A stretch of 39,765 nucleotides of DNA, taken from an uncultured Clostridia bacterium. Lineage in GTDB: Bacteria; Bacillota; Clostridia; TANB77; CAG-508. The DNA is taken from the NCBI GenBank assembly GCA_947588885.1, contig CANQAH010000009.1, positions 1 through 39,765 of the forward strand. Reading direction: 5' to 3'. Numbering within the stretch: position 1 is the first letter of the stretch; each line of letters begins with the position of its first letter. The notes under the pieces are model-generated. The model worked only from the letters and a program-made list of their open reading frames with translations. It made no database searches and had not been told where the DNA came from. Positions 7,104 to 15,868 of the stretch are shown piece after piece. A program made the position numbers and the translations under genes.

Positions 7104-10100
7104 TTATTTTTTTCTTACAATAATTTTATCTAGCATTAAAGTAAGAGCTGGTAAAACAAATATTACCATTAATGCTGCACATACAGTTCCATATGCTATG
7201 ATTGTACAAGTTTGAGAAATTATTTTTTGTGTCATAAGTATTCCAACAGTTGCACAGCAATTAAATAAAATTAATGATGAAGTTAGTATTGTTTTTATTG
7301 AGTTCTTCATTGCAATACGCAATGCTTCAAATTTATTTTTATCTTTTCTTTGTTCTTTATAATTGCAATCAAATAAAATTCCATAATCTATTGTTGCTCC
7401 CATTAAAATACATTGAACAAGTATTAATGCTACATAATTTACTGATTTTCCTTGAAGTACACAAATTGCTGTTGTAATATAAACTGCTCCTTGGATTATT
7501 GCAACTAGCATTACTGAACTAGGTAAAGAATGTAATGTAAATAAAACAACAACTAATATTGCAATTATTGTAAGAGCTGTAACAAAGTTAAGTTCACCAA
7601 CAAATCCTTCATTCATTTCATATGCCATTGTTGTATCACCTAATAAGTAATTTTCTCCTTCTATCGTTTGATCTATTTTGTCATAAACTGTTTTTATGAA
7701 TTCAAATGTTTCATCTGTTTCTGTTGGCAAATTCAATGAAATTATCATTCTTTTATAATTATCTGAAACCATTAATGACTTACTGTCTTCGATTTTCTGC
7801 TTTCCATCATCTAATTTATTTTTAACATCATTTGTTATAGACTGGCTAAATGTTTCATTTGTAAGAATGTCATCATATACAAAGTCTAAAACTTCTTCTA
7901 CTTTATGTGTATCTTGTTCAACATCGATTCCAAAAATTCTTTTAATTTTTAATATATCATTAACTTCTGATACACTCATTTCCATTTCTTTTGACAATTC
8001 TTCTGCATTCATTGGAACTTCATATAATCTTTTATTTTCATTTAATTCTTTTTTGCCATCTTCAAGTTCTTTCTTTCCTGCATCTAGTTCTTTTTTACCC
8101 TTTTCTAGTTGTTTCTTTCCATCTTCATATTCTTTTAATCCTGCACTATAATCATTCTTTCCTTTTTCTAATTGTTGTTTTCCATCTTCTAGTTGTTTTT
8201 TTGCTGTTTTTAATTGTTTTTCTCCTGCAGTAATTTGCTGTTTTCCTGTTTCAATTTGATCCATTGCAGAAATTGCTTTTTCTAACAATTGTATGTATTC
8301 ACTATCATCAGTTAATCCCATACTTCTAAGCGTTTCCTCTAGTTGTACAAGATCATCTTTTGTAGCTCCTGCTTTTCCATAACTTTCAAGTTGTGAATTT
8401 AATTCTTTTTCTGCCTTTTCAATTTCTTGTTTTGATTTTTCTAGTTTTTCTTCACTTTCTGCTATTTGTTCTTCACTTTCAGTAATTTTCTTTTCATTTG
8501 ACTCTATTTCACTTTTAGCACTATCTAACTGTTTTTTAGCTGAAGCAAGTTGCTTCTCGCTATCAGCAATCTTTTTTTCATTTGTTTTTATTTCTTTTTC
8601 TCCATTAGATATTTCTTTTTCAGCATCTGCAATTTTTATTTTTCCATCTTCTAATTCTTTTCTAGCATCTAATATTTTATCTTTGTCTTCTTGACTCACA
8701 AGTTCTGTATATGCAGGATCTGAAATTATATTATTGTCTAAGAATGCTATTAAATCATATAATGTAATTTTTTCATATGCTGCTGTATTATCTTTATCTC
8801 TATATAATTGATAAATTAATTTTACTTTTTCTTTTTCTACATCAATTTCATCTGCAATTTCTTTATAATTATATTGTTTTTCAATTGTGTTCGTATATGC
8901 AGTTACTGAATTAACTTGTTTTTGTTCTTCTAACCATTCAATTAATGAATTTATGTTTTCTTTCTTTTCATCTGATTTATATACAAAAATTATTTGGTTA
9001 TCCATTCCATATACACTGTCAATGTATTCTTGCTGTTTATTATCAAAATTTTTAACATAAATAATATCTAAATTATTTTTATAAAAAATTGATGCACCTA
9101 CTACAATTACAGCAATTGGAACAATTATGAATCTTGCTTTTCCAACAAATTTCATTATTGGATCTGTATTAACATTTAAAGATTTTTTTCTTGTTCTTTG
9201 CATTAGATTATCAAATTTTACTACCAATCCAGGAAGAATTGTAAATATGCAAAGTAAACTAATAAATACTCCTTTTGCAAGTACAATTCCCATATCTGCA
9301 CCAATTTTAAAGCTCATAAAAATCAATGCTAATAAACCAACTATTGTTGTTACAGAACTTCCTAGAATTGCTCCAAAAGAATTCCCTAATGCTGTCTTCA
9401 TTGCTTGGGCTGCATCTTTTGCTTTGGCTTTTTCTTGGTTAAATCTGTTCATTAGCATTATAGAATAATCCATCGAAAGCCCCATTTGTAAAAGTGCTGC
9501 TATTGCAAATGTCATAAAAGAAACTGAATCGAAAAATGCATTTGTTCCCATGTTTAATAAGACAGCAACACCTATACATGTCATAAATAAGAATGGCTCA
9601 ACCCATGTATCACAAAGAATAAATAAAATTACAAATATAAAGAAAACTGCTATTACAATAATTATTGGAATTTCCTGCATAAGAGTTGTTATCATTAAAT
9701 CATTATCTACAACTGGTCCACTTATATTTGCTGAATCTCCATACTTTTCTCTAATTGCATTTAATGTATCTCTAGCTTCATCTGAATATGTATCTGCTGA
9801 AATTATTAATGAATATTTTGAATGATTATCTTTTTGAGAATTTTCATCATTTTGGTCATATGTAACATTCTTTACATGAATAATTTGTGATAATTCATCT
9901 TTTTTGCTTAACTGTTCTTCTGGACTTAAATTATCAAACATAACTGTTATTGTTGACATATCTCCAAATTCATCAGACATTAAATGCATTCCAGCTTTTA
10001 CTTTTGAATCATCTGGTAAATATGAACTCATATCATAATTTACATTTACTTTTGTCATTCCAATGATACTTAATATTAGTAATAATAAAGTAATTATAAA

Positions 10101-10145
10101 AATTATGTTTCTTTTTTCTACTATAAAATCTGCTATTCTCTTCAA
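7104..10145 (-). CDS. MMPL/RND-superfamily exporter with long coiled-coil ectodomain
   Basis: This 1013-residue protein has two halves, each with one membrane helix followed by a block of five. The RND-type blocks include LLQMGLSMDYSIMLMNRFNQ in the first half and ILMGATIDYGILFDCNYKEQ in the second, each with an Asp-Tyr in the proton-relay region. Between them, residues about 490-705 form a long Lys/Glu-rich coiled coil with repeated GKKxLEKGKKEL-type units, like YhgE/Pip-type ectodomains. It probably exports lipids or hydrophobic compounds at the cell surface. The start codon is TTG at 10143-10145, seven bases after GAGGAGG. A divergent TetR gene is the likely regulator. Confidence 0.93.
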   Translation of the reverse strand: MKRIADFIVEKRNIIFIITLLLLILSIIGMTKVNVNYDMSSYLPDDSKVKAGMHLMSDEFGDMSTITVMFDNLSPEEQLSKKDELSQIIHVKNVTYDQNDENSQKDNHSKYSLIISADTYSDEARDTLNAIREKYGDSANISGPVVDNDLMITTLMQEIPIIIVIAVFFIFVILFILCDTWVEPFLFMTCIGVAVLLNMGTNAFFDSVSFMTFAIAALLQMGLSMDYSIMLMNRFNQEKAKAKDAAQAMKTALGNSFGAILGSSVTTIVGLLALIFMSFKIGADMGIVLAKGVFISLLCIFTILPGLVVKFDNLMQRTRKKSLNVNTDPIMKFVGKARFIIVPIAVIVVGASIFYKNNLDIIYVKNFDNKQQEYIDSVYGMDNQIIFVYKSDEKKENINSLIEWLEEQKQVNSVTAYTNTIEKQYNYKEIADEIDVEKEKVKLIYQLYRDKDNTAAYEKITLYDLIAFLDNNIISDPAYTELVSQEDKDKILDARKELEDGKIKIADAEKEISNGEKEIKTNEKKIADSEKQLASAKKQLDSAKSEIESNEKKITESEEQIAESEEKLEKSKQEIEKAEKELNSQLESYGKAGATKDDLVQLEETLRSMGLTDDSEYIQLLEKAISAMDQIETGKQQITAGEKQLKTAKKQLEDGKQQLEKGKNDYSAGLKEYEDGKKQLEKGKKELDAGKKELEDGKKELNENKRLYEVPMNAEELSKEMEMSVSEVNDILKIKRIFGIDVEQDTHKVEEVLDFVYDDILTNETFSQSITNDVKNKLDDGKQKIEDSKSLMVSDNYKRMIISLNLPTETDETFEFIKTVYDKIDQTIEGENYLLGDTTMAYEMNEGFVGELNFVTALTIIAILVVVLFTLHSLPSSVMLVAIIQGAVYITTAICVLQGKSVNYVALILVQCILMGATIDYGILFDCNYKEQRKDKNKFEALRIAMKNSIKTILTSSLILFNCCATVGILMTQKIISQTCTIIAYGTVCAALMVIFVLPALTLMLDKIIVRKK

Positions 10146-10190
10146 GTATTATCCTCCTCTTTACTTTTGTTTTTATATCGCGTATAATAT

Positions 10191-10271
10191 ATTTTATATA
10201 CATCATGTTGTTTTTGCAACACACAGTTTATGTTAAAATGTTGTTTTTGTGACACTTTTATTAAAAAGTGT
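10191..10271. promoter_or_regulatory. Divergent promoter and TetR operator region
   Basis: On the minus strand TTGCAA (10214-10219) is followed after 17 bases by TAAAAT (10191-10196), a promoter for the MMPL gene. The inverted repeat TGTTG-N6-CAACA (10206-10221) overlaps its -35. The 12-bp direct repeat ATGTTGTTTTTG occurs at 10205 and 10238, 33 bases apart, which is about three helical turns. A separate 8-bp inverted repeat ACACTTTT/AAAAGTGT lies at 10252-10271 before tetR. These are candidate TetR sites controlling both genes. Confidence 0.65.
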
Positions 10272-10324
10272 TGATATTAAAACAAATTATTTTAAAGTTG
10301 TTATTACTATTGGAGGCAAAATTT

Positions 10325-10891
10325 ATGGAAAATCAAAGAACTAAACTAACTAAAAAACTTTTTAAAGAGGCAATGATTGATCTTTTAGAAAAAAAATCTT
10401 TGTATGATATTACAGTAACTGAGTTATGCCAAAAAGCAGAATTAAACCGCTCTACGTTTTATAAATATTATGAAAATGTTTATGATGTTTTTGTTGATAT
10501 TGAACATGAATTAATATTAGCAAATGAAGAATGTCTAAAAAGTATGAATGAAAATAATCAAGATGCTATTACTAAACCTTTATGCAAACTTTTATCAAAT
10601 GTAAAAGAAAACACAAAAGTGTATAAATTATTATTCAATAATCATATTTCTGAAGAATTTTCTCAAAATATTATGAAATCTCCTATTACATTTTTCGAAG
10701 ATAAAATTAAAACATTAAATGTTGTACCTGTTTCTGATGCAGATTACATTTTTATATATTTCATTTCTGGTAGTATTGAAATAATAAAAAAATGGATTAA
10801 TGATGGCGTAAAAGAATCCCCAGAACATATTGCTAATCTAATCTATCATTTAGCAGCTAAATCTCTTGATTTTGATATGAACAAAAATTGA
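10325..10891 (+). CDS. TetR-family transcriptional regulator
   Basis: This 188-residue regulator has an N-terminal helix-turn-helix: TKKLFKEAMIDLLEKKSLYD, ITVTELCQKAELNRSTFYKYYENVYDVF. The C-terminal ligand domain has the DKIKTLN ... YIFIYFISGSIEIIKKWINDG pattern of the TetR subgroup often found beside YhgE/Pip or MMPL exporters. An upstream in-frame start at 10268 exists, but GGAGG eight bases before the ATG at 10325 makes the shorter form likely. It is divergent from the MMPL gene and probably represses it through the palindromes in the shared intergenic region. Confidence 0.93.
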   Translation: MENQRTKLTKKLFKEAMIDLLEKKSLYDITVTELCQKAELNRSTFYKYYENVYDVFVDIEHELILANEECLKSMNENNQDAITKPLCKLLSNVKENTKVYKLLFNNHISEEFSQNIMKSPITFFEDKIKTLNVVPVSDADYIFIYFISGSIEIIKKWINDGVKESPEHIANLIYHLAAKSLDFDMNKN

Positions 10892-10900
10892 TGATTTAAA

Positions 10901-11230
10901 ATTGAGCGAAGCCTTTATATAAGAACAAAATCGGACATTTTTATATGTCATACTATATAAATTTATTGCCAAGTCCGCGTCTTTGTTCTGTGTGCCAAAT
11001 TTCGGTTTAAAAATTTGTGTGCAAATCTGGCGAAGCCTTTATCTTATAGGAAATTCGAAGAACTTTCCTATAAGAGAACAAAGCGGACAATATATAATCT
11101 GCAAAAGAAAAAAATATCATGAATTGTCCGCATATTTGTTCTAAGCGCCAAATTTTTGTTAAAAAATTTGTGTGCAATTTGGGCGAAGCCTTTATATAAT
11201 AGGAAATGCAGAGCAATTTCCTATTATATA
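10901..11230 (+). repeat. Modular palindromic repeat cluster R3 (type-A and type-B H cassettes in tandem)
   Basis: It starts with a truncated L (GCGAAGCC at 10906) whose F is missing. A type-A H follows (10922-10989, 68 bp), then L, F (11043-11053 with 11064-11074, perfect CTTATAGGAAA stem), a type-B H (11075-11142, 68 bp), L, and F (11193-11207 with 11216-11230, perfect 15-bp stem). It fills the 377-bp convergent gap between tetR and the ttcA-like gene. Here both H types sit in one cluster. Confidence 0.93.
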
Positions 11231-11231
11231 A

Positions 11232-11259
11232 AAAAACGTAGATAAAAATCTACGTTTTT
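11232..11259. terminator. Bidirectional terminator between tetR and the ttcA-like gene
   Basis: AAAAACGTAGAT pairs perfectly with ATCTACGTTTTT (12 bp, 4-base loop) and has A/T tracts on both sides. On the minus strand it follows the ttcA-like stop by ten bases. The F module of R3 begins directly against its A tract. Confidence 0.9.
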
Positions 11260-11268
11260 GTGCAACTT

Positions 11269-12141
11269 CTAATTTTCTTTGTTCATTTTTTTAACTTTCT
11301 TTAGTTCTTCATCATAATAGTCTAAGAAATGTGTACTAGTTCCGCTTCTTTGACTCCTGTACGAAATGATCGTATCTAAATTTACATTTTCAACGCTTCT
11401 GAAAATATTTATATCTACTCTATCATATACCTGTTTTAATTCTCTAATTAATTGTTTTACTTCTTGCCTTTTAGACTCTCCATTTTCATTATGATTTTTA
11501 GTATAATTTTCTGTAAATTTGCATGCACATTGTAAAAAATCTAATTCAAATCTTTCTTTCCAAGCTATTATGCTTTCTTCTTTTACACAATATAAAGGTC
11601 TTATTAATTCCATACCTGGATGAGAAGTGCTTATTACTTTTGGCATCATTGTTTGAACTTGTGCACCATAAAACATTCCCATTAAAATTGTTTCTATAAC
11701 ATCATCAAAATGGTGTCCTAGAGCAATTTTGTTGCAGCCTAATTCTTTTGCTTTTTCATATAAATATCCTCTTCTCATTCTTGCACAAATATAACAAGGA
11801 TGATCTTCTATATTTTGTACTGCTTCAAAAATTCTAGTTTCAAACATTTCTATTGGGATATTTAAAAGTTTTGCATTTGATATAATTTTTTGTTTATTTG
11901 CTTCACTATATCCTGGATTCATTGTTAAGAAAACAACATCAAAATTCTTTTTGCCATGACTTAATAATTCTTGAAAACATTTTGCCATTAGAAATGAATC
12001 TTTTCCTCCAGAAATGCAAACAGCAATTTTATCGCCATCATGAATCATGTCATATTCTGTAATTGCCTTAACAAACTTTTGCCAAATATTTTTTCTATAA
12101 TATGTAATTATACTTCTTTCAATTTCTTTATATTTTTCCAA
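11269..12141 (-). CDS. TtcA-family tRNA sulfurtransferase (PP-loop ATPase)
   Basis: This 290-residue PP-loop protein has SGGKDS at residues 44-49, CYICARMRRG (Cys116 and Cys119) and a further Cys pair in LQCACKF. This is the layout of [4Fe-4S]-dependent TtcA-type tRNA thiolases, which make 2-thiocytidine at position 32 in Proteobacteria. The clostridial TtcA-like branch is less well characterised, so the target base is uncertain. The start is a TTG at 12139-12141 after AGGAAAAG; no ATG gives a full PP-loop domain. It follows tcdA by eight bases, so two tRNA-modification genes form one operon. Confidence 0.88.
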   Translation of the reverse strand: MEKYKEIERSIITYYRKNIWQKFVKAITEYDMIHDGDKIAVCISGGKDSFLMAKCFQELLSHGKKNFDVVFLTMNPGYSEANKQKIISNAKLLNIPIEMFETRIFEAVQNIEDHPCYICARMRRGYLYEKAKELGCNKIALGHHFDDVIETILMGMFYGAQVQTMMPKVISTSHPGMELIRPLYCVKEESIIAWKERFELDFLQCACKFTENYTKNHNENGESKRQEVKQLIRELKQVYDRVDINIFRSVENVNLDTIISYRSQRSGTSTHFLDYYDEELKKVKKMNKEN

Positions 12142-12149
12142 GTCTTTTC

Positions 12150-12902
12150 CTACTTTCCAATTATATCTTTAATTACTTCTCCAGCTATAATCAAACCTGC
12201 AACAGATGGTACAAATGATATACTACCTGGAACTTGATTTCTTATAGTACATTTTCTTTTAGTTTCAGGTGGGCATATGCATCCATTTTTGCAGCTACTT
12301 TCTGATGTCTCATCAATTTTTATTGGTTCTTCTTTAGAATATAAAACCTTTAATTTTTTTATTCCTCGTTCTCTTAATTCTTTTCTCATTACTTTAGCAA
12401 GTGGACATACACTAGTTTTATAAATATCAGTAACTTCAAATTTCGTTGGATCTAATTTGTTTCCTGTTCCCATACATGAAATTATTGGAATATTAAGTTT
12501 ATTTGTTCTCACAACTAATTCGATTTTTGCTGTTACTGTATCCACACAATCCACAACATAATTAACTGTTTCATCTATAAATTCCTTGCTTTCTGGCATA
12601 AAAAATTCTTGATATGTTTCAACTGTTGCTTTAGGATTTATATCTAGTATTCTCTCTTTTGCCACATCTACTTTATTTTTTCCAATAGTTTTATGTGTTG
12701 CAAATATTTGTCTATTTAAATTAGTTAAGCAAACTTTATCATCGTCTACAATAATGAAGTTTCCCACTCCGGCTCTTGCTAGTCCTTCAACTACAAAAGA
12801 ACCTACTCCTCCGATTCCAAATACAGCTACCTTTGCGTTATTTAATTTTTCTACTGCTTCTTTTCCTATTAGTAATTCTGTTCTAGAAAATTGATTTAAC
12901 AT
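12150..12902 (-). CDS. tcdA: tRNA threonylcarbamoyladenosine dehydratase TcdA (E1-like)
   Basis: This 250-residue ThiF/E1-like enzyme has VFGIGGVGSFVVEGLARAGV (nucleotide-binding loop), DDDKVCLTNLNRQIFA, DCVDTVTAKIEL, and the late GSISFVPSVAGLIIAGEVIKD block typical of TcdA/CsdL (YgdL). It cyclises the t6A at tRNA position 37 to the hydantoin form ct6A using ATP. A Cys cluster, CKNGCICPPETKRKC, lies near residues 204-218. The gene starts with ATG after AAGGAG and is followed at once by the ttcA-like gene. ThiF or MoeB are unlikely because no thiamine or molybdopterin genes are near. Confidence 0.92.
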   Translation of the reverse strand: MLNQFSRTELLIGKEAVEKLNNAKVAVFGIGGVGSFVVEGLARAGVGNFIIVDDDKVCLTNLNRQIFATHKTIGKNKVDVAKERILDINPKATVETYQEFFMPESKEFIDETVNYVVDCVDTVTAKIELVVRTNKLNIPIISCMGTGNKLDPTKFEVTDIYKTSVCPLAKVMRKELRERGIKKLKVLYSKEEPIKIDETSESSCKNGCICPPETKRKCTIRNQVPGSISFVPSVAGLIIAGEVIKDIIGK

Positions 12903-12962
12903 ATATTTCTCCTTTTAAGGATTTTTTCTTTACAGTTGTTTATTATACACCATATAAATACT

Positions 12963-12999
12963 AAAAAACAAGTGAACTACGTGTATTCACTTGTTTTTT
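12963..12999. terminator. Terminator of the copper operon
   Basis: AAAAAACAAGTGAA pairs perfectly with TTCACTTGTTTTTT (14 bp, 9-base loop). It lies directly after the copA stop on the minus strand. No repeat module is attached. Confidence 0.92.
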
Positions 13000-13001
13000 G
13001 G

Positions 13002-15212
13002 CTAAATATTTTTTATTGTTTTTAGTCTTAATGCATTTAAGATTACTGTTATACTGCTTAATACCATAGCTAAGCTTGCAATCATTGGTGTAATTGATAT
13101 ATTGAATGGTTTTAATACTCCTATTGCTATAGGTATCATTAAGCAATTATAGAAAAATGCCCAAAATAAATTTTGTTTTATATTTCTAATCGTTTTTTTA
13201 CCTATATTTATTAAGTTTATTATGCTTGTTAAACTATTTTTAGTTAAAATAACCTCTGAGGAATCCATTGCTATATCTGTTCCACTATTCACACTTACAC
13301 CAATATCTGCACTTGCCAAAGCAGGACTATCATTTATTCCATCACCACACATCATAACAATTTTGTTTTGTTTTTTTAGTTCTTTTACCATATTAGCTTT
13401 TTCAGATGGTAATACATTTGAGATTACATTTGTTATTCCTATTTCTTTTGCTATTTTTTCAGCAGTTGATTCGTTGTCTCCAGTAAGCATAACTGTATCA
13501 ATATTTTTGCTATTTAAAATCTTAACAACCTCTTTGGCTTCTTCTCTAACAATGTCATTTACTCCAATTATTCCTTGAATTTTTTTGTCTTTAATAACAT
13601 AAACTATACTATTTCCATTTTGAGCTAATTTTTTCTCATCATCTGAGTGTGTATTTTCTATTTTGTATTTATCTAAAATTTTTGCATTTCCAATTAAAAT
13701 TTCTTCGTCTTCTATTTTTCCTGTTATTCCAAAACCTGCAACATTTTCAAAATTTTCAACATCAAGCATTTTTATTTTATTTTCTTCTAGATAATCAGTA
13801 AATGCTTTTGCAATTGGATGTGTTGATTTATTTTCTAAGCTTCCAGCTATTTGAAGTAATTTATTTTTTTTCATATCACTATAATTTATTATTTCAGCAA
13901 TTTTTAGTTTTCCATATGTTAGTGTTCCAGTTTTATCAAAAATTACTGTATTTACTTTTGGTGCATTTTCTAATATCTCACTTTTCTTAATTAATATTCC
14001 ATTAGAAGCACATAAGCCTTCACTTACAACTATTGCAAGTGGTGTTGCTAATCCTAAACTACATGGGCAAGCAACTACTAATACTGTAACAAATGTTGTT
14101 ATTGCTGTTCCAAAATCTTGACCTAATGCTAAATATACGCAGAAAGTAATTATTGCTATTAAAATTACTGCTGGTACAAAAATTCCAGATACTTTATCTG
14201 CAATTTTTGCAATAGGAATTTTTGTATTACTTGCTTCAACAACTAGTCTTACAATTTCTGATACTGTTGATTCTCTTCCTATTCGTTCAGCTTTATACTC
14301 AACATATCCATCATAATTTAAACTTCCTGCAATAACTTTATCTCCTTTTTCTTTAGAAGCTGGTTTACTTTCTCCTGTAATGAAAGATTCATCTAAATGT
14401 GCTTTTCCAGAAATTATCTCACCATCAACTGCAATTTTTTCTCCTGGTTTTGAAATTACTGTATCACCTTTTTGAATTTCATCAAGTGTTACTTCTTTCT
14501 CTTTACCATCAACTTTTATAACTGCTGTATTTGGAGTAATTTTTACTAATTTTTGAATTGCTTCTTTTGTTTTGTCTTTACTTATTCCATCTATATATCT
14601 TCCTAATTTTATAAAGTAAATTACTATTGCTGCAGATTCAAGATATAAATTCATTACATTATGGTGATATCCTTTAAAAACGAGATACATATTATATACA
14701 CTATAAAGGAAACTTGATAATACTCCAATTCCTACCAAAGTATCCATATTAGGCGTTCTATGAACTAGATTTTTATATCCATTTTTTAAAATGTCGAATC
14801 CATAAATCAAAAATAAAATTGTTAATACTAATAATGAAATCATATAATTATTTGTAGATGTATGTGGATCTAAGAATGGAATTGTTGGCAAATTTATCAT
14901 ATGTCCCATTGATATATACATTAGCAATATTGCTAAAAACGTAAATATAATAAATTTAATTTTTTCTTTTTTATTTTTGCTTTCAATTTTTATTTCTTTA
15001 AATTCGCCTAAACTTTTAAATCCCGCTTCTTTTACAAATCTATCTAGATCATCTTTTTTTAGTTGTTTTTCATCATATTCTATCGTTGCATTTGCCATTA
15101 CTAAATTAACAGATGCTTTGGAAATTCCTTTTTGTTTATTTAAGTATTTTTCTAAACCATTAGAGCATGCACTGCAAGTCATTCCATCAATTGATAAAAT
15201 AATCTTTTTCAT
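13002..15212 (-). CDS. copA: Copper-translocating P1B-type ATPase CopA
   Basis: This 736-residue P-type ATPase starts with one heavy-metal-associated domain (GMTCSACS, Cys13 and Cys16) and then has about eight membrane segments. The metal motif is VACPCSLG (CPC with Ser instead of the usual Ala), phosphorylation is at DKTGTLT, the nucleotide-domain HP is in STHPIAKAF, and the hinge is GDGINDSPALASAD. It exports Cu(I) from the cytoplasm at the expense of ATP. It starts one base after the copZ stop, with its GGAAG Shine-Dalgarno inside the end of copZ. CsoR and CopZ next to it support copper over other metals. Confidence 0.96.
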   Translation of the reverse strand: MKKIILSIDGMTCSACSNGLEKYLNKQKGISKASVNLVMANATIEYDEKQLKKDDLDRFVKEAGFKSLGEFKEIKIESKNKKEKIKFIIFTFLAILLMYISMGHMINLPTIPFLDPHTSTNNYMISLLVLTILFLIYGFDILKNGYKNLVHRTPNMDTLVGIGVLSSFLYSVYNMYLVFKGYHHNVMNLYLESAAIVIYFIKLGRYIDGISKDKTKEAIQKLVKITPNTAVIKVDGKEKEVTLDEIQKGDTVISKPGEKIAVDGEIISGKAHLDESFITGESKPASKEKGDKVIAGSLNYDGYVEYKAERIGRESTVSEIVRLVVEASNTKIPIAKIADKVSGIFVPAVILIAIITFCVYLALGQDFGTAITTFVTVLVVACPCSLGLATPLAIVVSEGLCASNGILIKKSEILENAPKVNTVIFDKTGTLTYGKLKIAEIINYSDMKKNKLLQIAGSLENKSTHPIAKAFTDYLEENKIKMLDVENFENVAGFGITGKIEDEEILIGNAKILDKYKIENTHSDDEKKLAQNGNSIVYVIKDKKIQGIIGVNDIVREEAKEVVKILNSKNIDTVMLTGDNESTAEKIAKEIGITNVISNVLPSEKANMVKELKKQNKIVMMCGDGINDSPALASADIGVSVNSGTDIAMDSSEVILTKNSLTSIINLINIGKKTIRNIKQNLFWAFFYNCLMIPIAIGVLKPFNISITPMIASLAMVLSSITVILNALRLKTIKNI

Positions 15213-15213
15213 T

Positions 15214-15426
15214 TTAATCTTCCTTTACAACTTCAAATCCTATATCTTCAATTTTTTCTTCTAATGCATTTATTTCTATATTATCTTCATATTTTACTGT
15301 TACTTTTCCAGTATTATGATCTGCTGTAACTTCTTTTACTCCTTCCATACTTCCAAGTGCGTTTTTAATTCTGTTTTCGCACCCATTACACATCATTCCT
15401 TTTACATTAATAACTTTTTCACTCAT
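15214..15426 (-). CDS. copZ: Copper chaperone CopZ (HMA domain)
   Basis: This 70-residue protein is a single heavy-metal-associated domain with the metal site GMMCNGCENRI (MxCxxC near the N-terminus) and the usual beta-alpha-beta spacing (VKEVTADHNTGKVTVKYED). It carries Cu(I) in the cytoplasm and hands it to CopA and to the regulator CsoR. It lies between csoR (26 bases away) and copA (one base away) on the same strand, giving the common clostridial order csoR-copZ-copA. Confidence 0.94.
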   Translation of the reverse strand: MSEKVINVKGMMCNGCENRIKNALGSMEGVKEVTADHNTGKVTVKYEDNIEINALEEKIEDIGFEVVKED

Positions 15427-15452
15427 CTTAAAAACTTCCTTTCTTTAATCTA

Positions 15453-15755
15453 TTAATTTTTATTAAATCTTTTAAATAGACTTACTATTTCATCTAGTGT
15501 TTCAATTTTTCCATTTTCTAAATCTGTTGAAACACAACTATATAAGTGATTTTCTAGGACATGGTTTGATAGACTTTTTATTGAATTCTCAATTGCTGAT
15601 AACTGAATAAGTACATCATTACAATAAGCATCTTCATCTATCATTTTCTTTATACCTCTAATTTGTCCTTCTATTCTATTTAATCTGTTATTGATAAGTT
15701 TTTTTTCGTCGTCACTTCTTTTTGTAGTTTTCTTCCCACAACAATCTTTATTCAT
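15453..15755 (-). CDS. csoR: CsoR copper-sensing repressor
   Basis: This protein of about 100 residues has the all-helical CsoR/RcnR fold: KKLINNRLNRIEGQIRGIKKM, then Cys in EDAYCNDVLIQLSAIENSIK, then HVLENHLYSCV. The Cys, His and second Cys are the Cu(I) ligands of CsoR. A longer reading frame begins at 15821, but its first residues would lie on the operator and promoter. The ATG at 15755 with GGTGA upstream is therefore preferred. The leader is very short, as the predicted transcription start is near 15768. CsoR leaves the DNA when it binds Cu(I), turning on its own operon. Confidence 0.92.
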   Translation of the reverse strand: MNKDCCGKKTTKRSDDEKKLINNRLNRIEGQIRGIKKMIDEDAYCNDVLIQLSAIENSIKSLSNHVLENHLYSCVSTDLENGKIETLDEIVSLFKRFNKN

Positions 15756-15774
15756 TTTTATCATCACCATTGTT

Positions 15775-15817
15775 ATTATATACCCTATAGGGTATATTGT
15801 AAATAAGGGGGTATACC
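15775..15817 (-). promoter_or_regulatory. csoR promoter with CsoR operator in the spacer
   Basis: On the minus strand TTTACA (15798-15803) is followed after 17 bases by TATAAT (15775-15780). The spacer is a perfect 20-bp palindrome, ATATACCCTATAGGGTATAT (15778-15797), the T/A-C/G-rich style of known CsoR sites. A second, smaller palindrome GGTATACC with a G run lies just upstream at 15807-15817. RNA polymerase and CsoR could not occupy the spacer together. Confidence 0.85.
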
Positions 15818-15868
15818 TCAAAATTTGTTTATTTTGATATATACTCCCTTACTTGTATTTTATAATTT

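Noticed and set aside
7867-8233. Plus-strand Ser/Phe-rich open frames opposite the MMPL coiled coil
   Set aside because: They mirror the Lys/Glu repeats of the real gene on the other strand; this is a composition effect.
11007-11216. Minus-strand open frame of 69 codons
   Set aside because: It lies wholly inside repeat cluster R3 and its translation just repeats the H-L-F modules; no ribosome site.
15756-15821. N-terminal extension of CsoR to 15821
   Set aside because: It would place coding sequence on the operator and promoter; the likely transcript starts near 15768.
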